From contig JAUMIR010000004.1 of the NCBI GenBank assembly GCA_030847615.1, positions 104,670,001-104,734,000 on the forward strand: a stretch of 64,000 nt of DNA, written 5' to 3'. The position numbers and the translations under genes were made by a program. Positions 24,766-36,130 of this stretch are shown here, piece after piece. Source of the stretch: Gambelia wislizenii (lineage: Eukaryota > Chordata > Lepidosauria > Squamata > Crotaphytidae). The notes beneath the pieces were generated by a model. That model had not been told where the DNA came from, ran no database searches, and saw nothing but the letters and a program-made list of their open reading frames with translations. The stretch's first letter is position 1, and each line of letters begins with the position of its first letter.

Positions 24766-26300
24766 ATAGAATCATAGAGTTGGAAGAGACCTCAAGGGCC
24801 ATCCAGTCCAACCCCCTGCCATGCAGGAATACACAATCAAAACATTCCCGACAGATGGCCATCCAGTCTCTGGTTAAAAACCTCCAAAGAAGGAGATTCC
24901 ACCACACTATGAGACAGTGTATTCCACTTCCGAACAGCTCTTACTGTCAGGAAGTTCTTCCTAATGTTTAGGTGGAATCTCTTTTCCTGTAGTTTGAACC
25001 CACTGCTCTGTGTCTTAGTCTCTGGAGCAGCAGAAAACAAGCCTGCTCCACCCTCAGTATGACAGCCGTTCAAATATTTAAACATGGCTATCATGTCACT
25101 TCTCAAACTTCTCTTCGCCAGACTAAACATGCCCAGTTCCCTAAGCCGCTCCTCATAGGGCATGGCCTCCAGACCACCCACCATTTTGGTCGCTCTCTTC
25201 TGGACACATTCCATCTTGTCAATATCCTTCAGGAATTGTACTGCCCAGAACTGGACACAGTATTCTAGGAGAGATCTGAACAAAGCAGAATACAGGGGCA
25301 CAATTACTTCCCTTGATCTAGACACTATACTCCTATTAATGCAGCCTAGAATCACATTGGCTTTTTTAGCTGCTGCATCACACTGCTGATTCATGTTCAG
25401 CTTGTGGTCCACTAAGACTCCTAGATCCTTTTCGCATGTACTGCCCTCAAGCCATGTGTCACCCATCCTATATCTGTACATTTCATTTTTACTGCCCAAG
25501 TATAGTATCCTATATTTCCCCCTGTTGAAATTCATTTTGTTAATATTGGCCCAGCTTTCTAATCTGTTCAGGTCATTTGGATTTGGATCCTGTCCTCTGG
25601 GGTATTAGCTACCCCTCCTAATTTGGTGTCATCTGAAAACTTGATAAGCATACCCTCTATTTCCTCATCCAAGTCATTGATAAAAATGTTGAATAGCACT
25701 GGGCCCAGGACAGAACCTTGTGGCACACCACTGGTTATTTCTCTCTAGGATGAAGAGGAGCCATTGGTGACTACCCTTTGGGTTTGGTCAGTCAACCAAT
25801 TACAAATCCATCTAACAGTTGCATTGTCTAGCCTGCATGTTACTAACTTTTTTTGCAAGAATATCATAGGGGATTTTGTCAAAGGCCTTACTGAAATGAA
25901 GACACACTACATCTACTGCATTCCCTTCATCTACCATGTATGTAACTCTGTTTAAAAAAAAGAGAGAGAGATAAGATTAGTCTGGCATGACTTGTTTTTC
26001 AAAAACCCATATTGACTGTTAGTGATCATACCATTCCTTTCTAAGTGCTTACAGACTGTTTAATGATCTGCTATAGAATCTTTCCTGGTATTTATGTCAG
26101 GCTGACTGGGTGGTAATTATTTGGGTCTTCTCCTCCACCCCTTTTTAAAGATGGGGACAACATTTGCCCTCTTCCAGTCTGCTGGGACCTCTCCTGTTCT
26201 CCAGGATTTCTCAAACATTATTGCCAGTGGTTCTGAGATTACTTCCACCAGTTCTTTTAGCATACATGGATTTTGGTATTGTCCTGAACATGTCAGCAAG
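24766..26300 (-). pseudogene. CR1 LINE, 5'-truncated, minus strand
   Basis: The 3' end on the minus strand terminates in the typical CR1 signature (AACTCTATGATTCTATG, seen inverted at 24,766). The ORF2 C-terminus is an open 232-residue frame (25,535-24,837) with K-D-L-G-V-L-V-D, Y-C-V-Q-F-W and K-W-N-T-L-S motifs. Further upstream, with frameshifts, F-S-D-D-T-K (25,639-25,628; the catalytic box, usually F-A-D-D) and W-K-R-A-N-V-V-P-I-F-K-K-G near 26,170 are recognisable. The frame is interrupted by stops between these blocks, so it is dead. Confidence 0.92.
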
Positions 26301-26985
26301 TGTCCAAGGAAGCAGGTGGTTGGTGTGTAGGAATTATTGAGTAGTCAGTCCAGTCTGGGTCAGTCACAGGTTTTCTGAACAAGATAAAGGGAGAAGCACA
26401 AGGCTGGTCCGGAGGTCATATCAGCAGGTTGGAATTCCAGGTATATGAACCAGTAAGGAATTAACAGAGTAGTACAAAATGTAGTAGTCCAAGGTCATGG
26501 GAAAAACCAGGAAATACAAGAGAGTACAGATAAGAGACATATCAGTACTAAGGCTGAGAGAGAACTGCTGGGATATTCATGGGCATCTCCTTCAAGGCCA
26601 CAGGTGCTTAATGAGTGCCTAATTAGATCAGTGTCTATGACTTAACTGGTTCTGGGCTTGGCATTTCTCCCTCCTTCACTCAGTGAAGGACTGGGGCATG
26701 TTTTCAGTATCTGCAGCCTTTGCCAACTCCTGCTGGGGAGCAGTCCCCAGCCCCCCATCTCTTCAGACTCTGAGAGAGTGCTGCTATCAGGAGGAGCAGC
26801 TTCCTGACACTGCTGCAGCTGTTGCTGCTGCTCCTCCCCTCCTCTTCCTTGTCTGAGTCATCCAGGGGGTGAGTTACGACAAGTGTCCATGGGGATCCTG
26901 AACCAAACCCCAGCAGATACTTAGGACCCACTGTAATGTGTTCTCCTGCTGGTCATAAAACATCCCAACCCTTGGTTTAAATTTC
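26301..26985. other. Unassigned interspersed sequence
   Basis: No domain recognised. A Ser/Glu-rich minus-strand frame at 26,931-26,704 reflects CTG/TCC-rich low-complexity DNA. A fragment of a longer retroelement is possible but unsupported. Confidence 0.4.
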
Positions 26986-27231
26986 TCAGATCTTGTTCTT
27001 CCTTTTTTGTTGTCATTTTGTTTCCTTCTCTGCACAGATTATTATAGCAGTTCTCCTTGCTCCTGCCCACAAGTCATTGAACAGTTGCATCCAGGGTTCT
27101 GTCTTTATTCTGTCACCTTTTACTTTCACTTCTTGTCTGTCCTTAACTGTTTGAAGAGTATCACAAGTCATCCATTGAGGCTTCTCTTTCTTTTTGGTTG
27201 CAGATAGTGTATTTTTGCATTCCTCCCTGAC

Positions 27232-27549
27232 AATGGACTTTATCAGACACTCTAAAAAAAACTTCTATGGAGGTCAGGAGGAGGACGCCACTGTCCCACT
27301 TCCGGTAGGCGATGATGCATGCCCCGTGCTTCCCCTGTGCTGGAGAGATGAAAAAGGTGCCACTTTTTATTGGCAAAAACTTCCGTTAATGAAAATGGCA
27401 CCTTTTTTGTCCCTCCAGCACGGAGGAAGCACGGAGGAAGGATGGGAGGAGGACAGGGCATACAGTATCGACCGCTGGAAGCAGGACAGTGGTGCTCTCC
27501 TCCCAGTCTCCGCGGGAGGTTTTTTTAGAGCATCTGATAATGTCCAGTG
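27232..27549. mobile_element. Palindromic hAT-like MITE (318 bp)
   Basis: The termini TGGACTTTATCAGACACTCT and the inverse TGGACATTATCAGATGCTCT are followed by A-runs. It is flanked by TCCCTGAC (27,224-27,231) and TCCCTGGC (27,550-27,557), 7 of 8 identical, an 8-bp duplication as in hAT elements. The interior is also largely self-complementary. It is inserted into the BovB-like LINE. Confidence 0.75.
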
Positions 27550-28119
27550 TCCCTGGCTTCAGTCCAGAGGTCTTCTGGCTCCTGGTCAGTTAGGCTAAAT
27601 AGTGCAAATCTATTTTTCAAATTATTTTTAAATTCTACACAAATGTTCTTCAGGTTAGTTTAGTGGTCTTCTTTAGCTTTACTCTAATTTATGATATTAG
27701 TAGTTCATGGTCTGTGCTCTTGTTTTTGCAGAAAGAATGGAATTTCTCCAGCTTCTGCTTCTGATTATGTAGTCTATTTGATTTTTATATTGGCCATCAG
27801 GTGATGTGCACGTATATGGTGGCCTCTGTGGTAGCCTTAAGAATGTGTTTGCGATGAACAAACTGTTGACCTCATAAAATTCAATCAACTACTCTCCTGC
27901 TTCATTTCTTGGTCCTAGGCCCAATGTTCCTACAATCTTAGATTCTGTTCCATTTCCTTCTTTTGCATTCTAGTCGCCTATGATTAACAAGAAGTCCTAT
28001 TTTGGTATCTGATCAATTTCCTCCTGGACTCCAGCACAGAATCTTTGAATTTCTTCTGCCACTGTAGTTAGAGCATAAACTTGAATTGTGGATATATTAA
28101 TAAGATATTAATATCAATA

Positions 28120-28363
28120 CAGTAGGACCCCATATCCACTGATTCATTATCCACTCATTCAATTATCCATGGGACACAAAACAGCACACCTACCATAGAG
28201 TCTTCCTAGAAAATGTGTCCTCTCTACCCATTTTCTAGGTTCTCCAAGGCAACTCTATGGGATTTTAAACTGGAAATCCCATTATTTTCAAAGGCGTTCA
28301 CTATTATCCATGGTTTTCGGTATCCATGCTCCCCCCAGAACCAATCCCCACAGGGTCCTACTG
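28120..28363. mobile_element. pogo-like MITE (244 bp)
   Basis: The terminal inverted repeats are CAGTAGGACCC at 28,120 and its inverse (GGGTCCTACTG) ending at 28,363, with TA on both sides. The interior contains inverted ATCCATGG-type motifs. It lies inside the BovB-like LINE. Confidence 0.75.
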
Positions 28364-28900
28364 TATCTTATTGATATTATTTAGTCAGACTTGCATTATA
28401 TCCTTTGACTGCTTTTACCACATCTCTCCTCACTATTAATGCCACTGCATTTCTTCCTAGATTTTTATTTCCTGAGTACAAAAAACAAAAAAACAAAAAA
28501 CACAACTGTTCAATTATCTGACTCAAAATGTCCCATTCCTGTCCACTTTGGTTCATTCACCCTAAGCATTGTAATGTTTATATGTTCCATTTCTTGTTTT
28601 ACTTGTCTACCTTCCCCTGATTCATACTTCTCACATTCCATGTTCCTATATGTGTTGTGTAGCTTCAAACTTTCCTTTTACCTCTGAACACATCAACAGC
28701 TGAATGTCCTTTTGGCTTGAGTCCAGTTGAGTTATTAGCTACTTGTCCTCTGTTGTACCCCAGTAGCTTGTTGAGTGCTATCTGATCTGGGAGTTTTATC
28801 TTCTAGTACTATCTCTTGTTTCATTTTGGATTGTCTCATCATAGGATTTTAATGGTAAAATACATTAAAAGGGGTTTACCATACCTCTCTCTGCAGAGTA

Positions 28901-29126
28901 CAGTGGGCCTTTGGTATCCTCTGGGATTTGGTTCCAGGACTCCCCATGGATACCAAAATCCACAGATGCCCAAAGTCCCATTATATACAATTTCATAGTA
29001 AAATGGGGTGATTATATAAAATGGCAAAAGCAAGGTTTGCTTCTTGGAATTTATTTTTTTAAAAATATTTTCAAGCCATGGGTGGTGGAATCCGTGAATG
29101 CCAAATATGTGGAACAGAGGGCCAAT
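28901..29126. mobile_element. pogo-like MITE (about 226 bp)
   Basis: Starts CAGTGGGCCTTTGGTATCC after TA. The interior (GGATTTGGTTCCAGGACTCC, ATACCAAAATCC) is shared with 34,224 and 42,117. The right end is diverged (GAGGGCCAATTA). Confidence 0.72.
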
Positions 29127-29185
29127 TAACTCTCTGAGGTTTCTACCTCCAACAAGGTAAAACATCTTTTTTGGACTATAATTGC

Positions 29186-30099
29186 CTAGGGGTCGTTTAC
29201 ACAGGCAAATATTCCTCTAAATATACCGCTAAGATAGCTCATAGTTCACACGGACTGCAGCACAGCATCGCCTCATTCAGAAGCGGGGAAGGTAAAACAC
29301 CCAAATATAGCGTGGCAAGGGATGTCGCTACTTTTGCAGGTATATTTGCAATGTAGCGCTTTATTGGCAGTGTAAACTACCATTCCGTTAAGGGTTGCAG
29401 CAGATCTGCATTGTGATTGGTTACTCTGATGCAAGGGGCGGGCTTAAAAGAGGGGTACTGAGTTCAGTAGTGTTCAGGAAACTTTGAAAAATCCTCTCTG
29501 CTATTTTGCAAGTCTGCCAAGAAAAAGGATTCCCAAGACCTTTCAGTCATAAAGTTCCCATCTGTCAGCTCTGCTTGGGGAGGGAGAGAGAGAGAGCAAG
29601 AGCGAGGGAGAGAGGGAGAGAGGGGGGGAGGGGGACCAGGGAGGGAGAGTCAAAAATCCTCTGCTATTTTGCAAGTCTGTGAACCCTGACTAAACAAATC
29701 ATGCTGAAAACACTTGTGATAGGTTCACCTTAGGATCCTTGGCATGGCAGCAATGCCTTTCAGCAGAGAGATTGCTGTCCCTCTGCTTCGGGCAGTGACT
29801 GAGTTCATTTACAGGCAGATTTAGAGAGAGACAGAGACAGAGCCACTTCTTTGATCTTCCCCCCTGCTATTTTGGCAGTGTGTGAGTCTTTCTTTAGCTC
29901 GAAAATGCAGGGCTTCAAAGGAAGGTCTATGCCCTTCCCCATAAAGCCTGCCTCTGCTTGGGAGGCCACGCCCCCTCATTTTTTCAAGTCTGAACGAAAA
30001 AGCGGCATAATTAGGAAAAAAAACCTGACTGGCACAGATGCAGAAAAGAATTAAAGCGCAAGTTGCCACAATAAATCTGCCATGTAAACCAGCCCCTAG
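29186..30099. mobile_element. hAT-like non-autonomous DNA transposon (914 bp)
   Basis: The left end CTAGGGGTCGTTTACACAGG and the inverted right end CTAGGGGCTGGTTTACATGG form terminal inverted repeats. No transposase ORF. The interior has a GA-rich block (29,580-29,640) and two copies of a segment around AAAATCCTCT..GCTATTTTGCAAGTCTG (29,487-29,518 and 29,652-29,681). I could not find a clear target duplication. Confidence 0.6.
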
Positions 30100-30542
30100 T
30101 TTTACCTATATAGCACCTAAATGTTGTTTCCAGATGCAGCAGTACAGAGACTTCTTGAAAAATCCCATGATTTCTGCCCAACAAAGGGGCCCATGGTCTC
30201 ACAAAGGAACAGGGACATGTTGGATGCCAGAGAGGTTGCTTCACTGCTGCAAAAGGATTTAAATGTTACTGTCTTTTGTCTCAGCCCCACATGGCCAGGA
30301 AGTAGGAGTGGCCTCTGCTTGTGTGAGATCCCTCACGTGAACAACACAAGTAACATCTGAAACAGCATGTAGGCCAAAACTCCAGCATCGTCACTTTTCT
30401 TTCTTTATGTTTTAACATCTTTTACCTGATAAAGAAGCCAGGAGAGCTTAGAAAGGTTGCATCATGTGTTTTGCATTTGGTAGACCAATGAAGGTATCCC
30501 TTTTTTGTGGATTTTGAATTTTGTTGTATTAATGAGTGCGAG

Positions 30543-31143
30543 CTATGGGTCCTGTCTAAATGGTGAAAATAATCCAAATGGCAATAGCATGGAAGGTGAT
30601 CTGTCCAAATGGACATTCACATCAATATGTCTCATTTAGAAGAGGGGCGGCCAAATCCACCATAAAGATCTGAAGGGAAGGCTTCAGAGCTTTTATTGGA
30701 GTTGTTTAAAAACTTTGTAGGTCATGCAGCTATGCAATTGTTAAGACAGTTGCATTCACATTGCTGCGACCAGGCAGCATAAGCTGACTGGCTGGATGAG
30801 CATGAGGGTGGGGCTAGCAAACAGGGAAAGTGCCTACTGCTGCCATGTTGGATTTTTGGCTAAGCAAGAGTCCGGTAAGTCAATAAAACTGTGATCGTTT
30901 ACTCTCTCTTATTTTTCTTTTTGTAAATATGAAATATTGCACGTGCATACCATGGTAAACTTTTTTTAAAAAATCAGCAGTGGCAGATTTAAAAGTGTGA
31001 GTAAATCACTCATGGCCGCTATCATGGCTAGGGGGCATGCGAAGTTTAAAGGGGCTCATTTGACCATTAAGACAGGTCACAGTGCTGCGAATGGCTGCTT
31101 CTTCAGAGGAGATCTTACCCCCCCTCGTATAGATGGGACCATG
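30543..31143. mobile_element. hAT-like non-autonomous element, second copy
   Basis: Related to 18,944-21,534 but inverted and without the LINE. Shared segments include GGATTTTTGGCTAAGC beside GCTGCCATGTTGGAT (30,840-30,860) and AGTGGCAGATTTAAAAGTGTG (30,978). The ends GGTCCTGTCTAAATGGTG and the inverse GGTCCCATCTATACGAGG are degraded. A (CA)n run lies just outside at 31,189-31,204. Confidence 0.55.
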
Positions 31144-31204
31144 GTGCCTTTGCTGTTGTCTCTGAGAGATCCTCCATCAGTATCCCCCCACACACACACA
31201 CACC

Positions 31205-32829
31205 ACTACTGCTGTTGACCTGTAGCTGTTTGGCACATTTAGTCTGGCTCCTCAACAAAAGCCTGATATGGCAGACCCTACCAGCAGCACTGCCACCATC
31301 AATATAGCCTCTTGCCTCACAGGAGCATGCAATCCCACCACTGCAGAAAAAGCAGTGTCATTGGTGGGGTGACCTTGGAGTAGGGGACCATGGAGTTTAA
31401 ACACAGTGTTCGCTTAGAGAGCCAGAACCAAAGGGGACAGAGCAAGTGGCAAAATATATCATCACAGGGGTGTAGTTATGGAAGTAGGTGGGCAAAATGA
31501 GGGCATTGCCCCAGTAAGAATTCTTCCCCCTCATGAAATTGTCTTTCAGTCTTCAAATTTCTAGCACTGTACAGAGTGAGACATTGAAAATTGTTCATAC
31601 TTAGAAATCTTACATGTTCTTTGTTCACATTCCCTTGGTATCTTTGCCTGCCCCATTTCTTTGGATGCCTAAACCTAAAATGGTCAACCAGCATTTTAAG
31701 TTATTGTAATGCTAGGAATTTGAGGGATGAGAGCAAATTTCATTTTGGTGGTAAGAGAAGTTTTATTTGACAAGGCAAAGCCCTCATTTTGGTGCTCCCC
31801 CCTTAGGTACACCCTTGGCGTCCAGTGAGCTTCATCTGTCATGGTCTTAACTTCCTATCCATTCTCAGAGCAAAGGCCCAAGTTTCCCTCTGCTCATTTG
31901 AAAAGGACATACTGAAGCTTATCATGGAGCTATCAAAGCTTACATTTGACAGAACTTTGTAGAAATTAATGTTGATAATGCACTAAGAAGAGCTCAGCCA
32001 TTTGATCCAAGCATGACAGTGAAGAAATCAAATACTGCTTGTGACTAATGCATTTCTGTTGATGAGACAGAGCAGCGACTAATACCATGAAGAAAAACAC
32101 ATTTCTCCTGTTCTCCTATGCTGCCTCTTTGATCATACCTTCATATTGTGCATCTACTGAACTGTCACACTTTCAAACAGAAGCATCATTTATGAATAAT
32201 GCTAGAGAGCTACATTATAAAAATAATGATGACTATGTGATGACTCACAAATAAAAGAATTGGATAAAAATGCATCAGAGACAACAAATGACATTAATAC
32301 CTTTATATCTCCAGAACCCCATGCCAATATCTATCTTCTTGACCTTTTCAAAGAAGGATTGGGTGTAAAAGCCAGGCTGTAGAATTCTATACTCTGGCTA
32401 AAATGTTGCCTTGGATTTTCCCAATGGTAAATGGCTGCAAATAAGGTACAAATAAATTGGCTTGGGCGTTTCTTGATATCTGTAGCTCTTAGGTCCTTAA
32501 CACATAGCCAGAAATTTTGTAGTGATAAGTCTTGTAGGGATGGAGAAAGAATCTGATTTAAAATAAGAAATCCCTAATACAAGTAAACTCTATATCCCAC
32601 AGTTGAAGTGGCATACATATAACTCCAGTTTGATCGTTAGTGATAATGTTGGTGCTGAGGAACAAATGGGAACAAGGGTGTGATGGATCCTATATTCAAC
32701 CTCCTCCCAATTCCTTTTTCCAAAATAACTTTAAAAGGCATTTGCTCAGACATGCAGAGTTAACAAGTTCCCCATGATTCAGACTTAGGTTAAACAGGCA
32801 TTTGCAAAAGCTCAGAAGGGCTTGTGGCT
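31205..32829. other. No gene recognised
   Basis: Unique-looking AT-rich sequence. I see no domain, recognisable repeat or splice-supported exon. Confidence 0.5.
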
Positions 32830-33018
32830 ATGGGTGTATTTACACTACAAAAATATATCAGTTTGATACCACTTTAATTGTACTGGCTCATTTCTATGAA
32901 GACCTGCAATTTGTAGTTTGAATATAGATACTTAGATACTGAGATACTGAGATACTTAGAATTGTCTACCAGAGAGCTCTAATACTGTAGTGCAACGGAA
33001 TGCACCAGCGAATACTAG

Positions 33019-33350
33019 ACACCTTTTTAGATGGGGTAAAAAGACCCCACAGAGGTCAGGAGGAGGATGGTGCTGTCCTGCTTCCAGTGCTCCATTTTGG
33101 AGGATACCGTCCTCCTCCTGTCCTTCATTCATTCTGCCTCTGTCCTGCTTTTGTTTTGCCACCTCCACTTTTTGTTAACAGAAACTTCTGTTAAAAAAAA
33201 AAGTGGTAGTGGCAAAACAAAAGCAGGATGGAGGCAGAATGAACAGAAGGAGGATGGCATAATCTGAAATGGAGCACTAGAACCGGGACAGCACCATCCT
33301 CCTCCTGACATCAGTGGTTTTTTTTTTTTTTACCCTATCTGAAAAAGCCC
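33019..33350. mobile_element. Long foldback MITE (about 330 bp)
   Basis: Almost the whole element is one palindrome. The arm AGAGGTCAGGAGGAGGATGG is mirrored by CCATCCTCCTCCTGACATC, and the centre is GTTAACAGAAACTTCTGTTA. The arms carry the TCAGGAGGAGGA and TGTCC motifs also seen in the hAT-like MITE at 27,232, so the two are related. Confidence 0.72.
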
Positions 33351-33549
33351 TAAGGCTGCTGCCACACTGCAGAAATAATGCAGTTTGACATCACTTTAAC
33401 TATCATTGCTCCATCCTATGGGATTCTGGAATTTGTAGAGCTCTCTGAGAGAGAAGGTTAAATATCTCACAAACCTACAAATCCCAGAATTCCATAGCAT
33501 TGAGCCATAGCAGTTAAAGCAGTGTCAAACTGCATTATTTCTGCAGTCT
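33351..33549. mobile_element. Palindromic MITE (AATAATGCAG family)
   Basis: The left arm GCAGAAATAATGCAGTTTGA and the inverse right arm TCAAACTGCATTATTTCTGC form long inverted ends. Internal TTCTGG.ATTTGTAG / CTACAAATCCCAGAA segments are also inverted. Partial relatives follow at 33,550-33,640 and 33,680-33,930 and precede at 32,833-32,930. A good copy is at 53,659. Confidence 0.75.
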
Positions 33550-33930
33550 AAATCTCTTACCAGACCACAAATCCCAGGATTCCATAAGATGGAACCATGA
33601 CAGTTAAATCAGAATCAAAGTGCTATAATTGTACAGTGTGGATGCATACCAAATCTCCTAAGACTCTTGATTGTTCAGTTTGAAGGGCTCTTCCTGAGAG
33701 CTGTCCAGCTCCCAAAGATATATCTTCAGTTGTAGAACACTACTGATTCCACTTTACCTACACAGCTGCATCCTGTAGAATTCTGGGAGATATAGTTTGA
33801 TGAGGTACTTGAGCTCTCTGGCAGAGAATTTTAAATGCCCCTCCCCAAAAGGCAAATCCTAGGACTCCATAGGATGTTGCCATGGTAGTTAAAGTGGAAT
33901 CACAGTGCTATAGCACACATAAACACAAAA
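33550..33930. repeat. Partial copies of the same palindromic MITE
   Basis: Arms such as CACAAATCCCAGGATTCCAT and TTCTGGGAGATATAGTTTGA, with CTCTCTGGCAGAGAATTTTA between them, mark at least two diverged partial copies. Confidence 0.5.
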
Positions 33931-34223
33931 TAGACCTAATGCAAAAAGACAATTGACTTCCCACCCTCCAAATCTAAAAATATGAAAGCAAATTGTAATG
34001 AACTTCTCTATGTTACATCACTCATTACTACTTCTCACCATAAAATATAATAAAGATATATCTGGGTCTCATTCTGAGAGAAATGTGTCATACAAATGCA
34101 TAAATAAATAAATAAGTGCAACTGGATCCAGCTGGGAACTGTATGTACAGCTGTCCATTTTGGCAAACCTGGCTCCAAGATCTATATGGTGCTTTCCCTC
34201 TCTAGCAGAATTGGAGTCAAGTA

Positions 34224-34453
34224 CAATTGTCTCTTGGTACTCGCTGGAGTTTGGTTCCAGGAGCCCCCATAGATACCAAAATCCATGAATACTCAAGTAC
34301 CATTATATGCAATGGCATAGCAAAATGGTGTCCCTTATATAAGATGCCAAAATTAAGATTTGCTTTTTGGATTATTATTTTTTAAAGAATATTTTCAAGT
34401 TGTGAATACTTAAATCCATGGATAGCAAATCTGTGGATACAGAGGGACAACTG
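34224..34453. mobile_element. pogo-like MITE (230 bp)
   Basis: Begins CAATTGTCTCTTGGTAC and ends GAGGGACAACTG, with TA on both sides (34,222-34,223 and 34,454-34,455). It has the same length and interior as 42,117-42,346 and 28,901-29,126, in the opposite relative orientation to 42,117. Confidence 0.8.
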
Positions 34454-35416
34454 TAAAAAAAAAACCCACCACATTTAATTAAACAAGTATAAAAATAATG
34501 TACTTCACCAATAATAAAATAATATTTAATTAAATAATAATAAAATAAATTACTTGCTTCAACAATAATAAAACAAACCATTTAATTAAACCATAATAAA
34601 CTTTGATAATTGAAAAAGTATCCAGTGCTTGTAAAGCATGCTAGGGCCTTTTCACTCATTACTCATAATACTGGAATACAGGAGCAGATTTATTTATTGA
34701 ACAACTGGATAAAATGCTGCCTTTGGGTTAGTTTGTTGGTTTTTTAAAATAGATCTCCATAAATGAAAGAGCTAGAAAAATACCTAAATTCCAAAAAAAT
34801 TAGAGATTGTGCCAGCTCCCTCCCTCTGTATACATATTCTCTCTAAAATGTTTTTAGCACACCAAATCAAATAAACTGGGGCTGAATGGGGGTCTCAGCC
34901 TGGTTGGCTAATGCAGAAGAAAGTTGAGTTGAGTTGTACTTTGTACAGTCAACAAACAGACAGGAGTTAGTATTTCCCCTCCCCACTTTACTAATCAATT
35001 AAATCCAATTTTATCTTGCCTTTTCTCAACAATGTCAAAGCAACAGCACAACAAAGCAACAATGTCTGATAGAAATCACACCATTTTTGAGCTAAGTGGG
35101 ACAGAACTGCATAGTTCTAGCCCTGCTTGCCTGTACATTACACTGTTTTAGAGTTAAATTGCCCAATATGTTCAATATGTAGCATTACATTGAGGAGTTC
35201 ACTCACAAGGAAATAAGTATTGGTTTGACCCAGATCAGAACTGTGTGCGGAGTTAAAAAGGAGAAATACCTCCTGGTACTGACTGAGACTTTTCTTTAAA
35301 AGTGCCTCCTCAGGCAAACAAAAGCTTGGAAAGGTTTAAATTTCCTCTCCCCACATATGGTGGCCCTGATCTGCATTGGGGTTACACACACTTCCTCGTG
35401 AGCAGAGAGAGACTAA
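34454..35416. other. Left flank of the Harbinger block; no gene
   Basis: AT-rich DNA with short TAATAA-rich patches (34,490-34,610). No coding signal. Confidence 0.5.
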
Positions 35417-35434
35417 GAGGTATACCACACTATG
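35417..35434 (+). repeat. Left terminal inverted repeat of the Harbinger block
   Basis: GGTATACCACACTATG at 35,419-35,434 matches the inverted right end with three mismatches. The outermost bases are GA here and GG at the right end. Confidence 0.6.
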
Positions 35435-35530
35435 CCCTATCCTGTTATTATTTCGCCATGTAGATCACAAATATATGACTATTCTCTCCGCACTTCCTTC
35501 TCCCATAGCGCTCCTGTCACTCGTTTTTTT

Positions 35531-35786
35531 GGCGTAATTGCGCTATTTTGCCCACCGCATGTACAGTCAGTAACACTTCTCAGCATGCATACTCCACCCC
35601 TTACATGGTGTTGTCACATCCTCTCCTGATTTTACGCATGCGCAAATTTCAGCTTGTTGGCGAAATAGCGCTACTTGGCGCGCCGCATGTACAATCACTA
35701 ACACTTCTCAGCATGCATACTCCACCCCTTACCTGCTGTCGTCACATCCTCTCTTTGTTTTATGCATGCGCAAACTGCATGCCTAG
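35531..35786. repeat. 128-bp tandem repeat, two units
   Basis: Unit 1 (35,531-35,658) and unit 2 (35,659-35,786) both start GGCG.AAT.GCGCTA, contain CCGCATGTACA, then TAACACTTCTCAGCATGCAT and CTCCACCCCTTAC, and end with GCATGCGCAAA. The period is 128 bp. It lies between the left terminus and gene 1, a position typical of subterminal transposase or Myb binding repeats, and may double as promoter sequence. Confidence 0.85.
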
Positions 35787-35850
35787 ACTTCGCGCGATAT
35801 CGCGAGCCTAACCCTGTAATCGGTGTTTCTCAATGCGCATGCGTATACCT
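35630..35850 (+). promoter_or_regulatory. Candidate promoter of the first Myb gene (NRF1-like sites)
   Basis: Three GCATGCGCA-type motifs at about 35,635, 35,763 and (inverted, TGCGCATGCG) 35,833 resemble the NRF1 consensus found in ubiquitous vertebrate promoters. A perfect palindrome CGCGATATCGCG is at 35,793-35,804. They precede the first coding exon by 300-500 bp. The transcription start is not visible. A splice acceptor (TTTTAG, 36,123-36,128) two bases before the ATG suggests an upstream noncoding exon. Confidence 0.45.
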
Positions 35851-36130
35851 ACACCGGTTTCATCCAAGAATAAACGTCACTCTCGTACTGTCTGAAGCCG
35901 AGTACGTATTTCTTCGGTTTTTACTTCCACACTTTCATTCCCAAGTCCATTAGGTTTTACTTATTATCTTTCTTTTGTTGTCCGTATGAGGTGCTGTCGT
36001 CCAGTTGCAAAACCTTTTGCCATGGCTTTTGATTCTGCGCAGTACGTTACTTATTTATACAGCGCCCATACGTACTATAGGATGTGCGTGGTACTGCAGT
36101 GTTGTCATTCGGCGCCATTAACTTTTAGCA

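Larger units (their letters stand above)
26990..28860 (-). pseudogene. RTE/BovB-like LINE (endonuclease/RT region), interrupted
   Basis: The minus strand contains an APE-endonuclease C-terminal motif (Y-T-C-T-S-P-D-G-Q-Y-K-N-Q-I-D-Y-I-I) at about 27,810-27,750, flanked by diverged RTE/BovB-like sequence on both sides (endonuclease N-terminal part up to about 28,860, RT region down to 27,000). Two MITEs were inserted later (27,232-27,549 and 28,120-28,363). The LINE can be read across both. Confidence 0.65.

Noticed and set aside
24837..25535. Intact host gene of 232 residues
   Set aside because: It is the C-terminal end of a CR1 reverse transcriptase ORF with the CR1 3' signature directly downstream and broken upstream frames.
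27194..27598. 134-residue plus-strand ORF
   Set aside because: It spans a palindromic MITE and its junctions with a BovB-like LINE in the opposite orientation; not a gene.
35432..35953. Short ORFs at the left end of the Harbinger block
   Set aside because: They repeat the same peptide because they are read from the 128-bp tandem repeat; noncoding promoter sequence is a better explanation.
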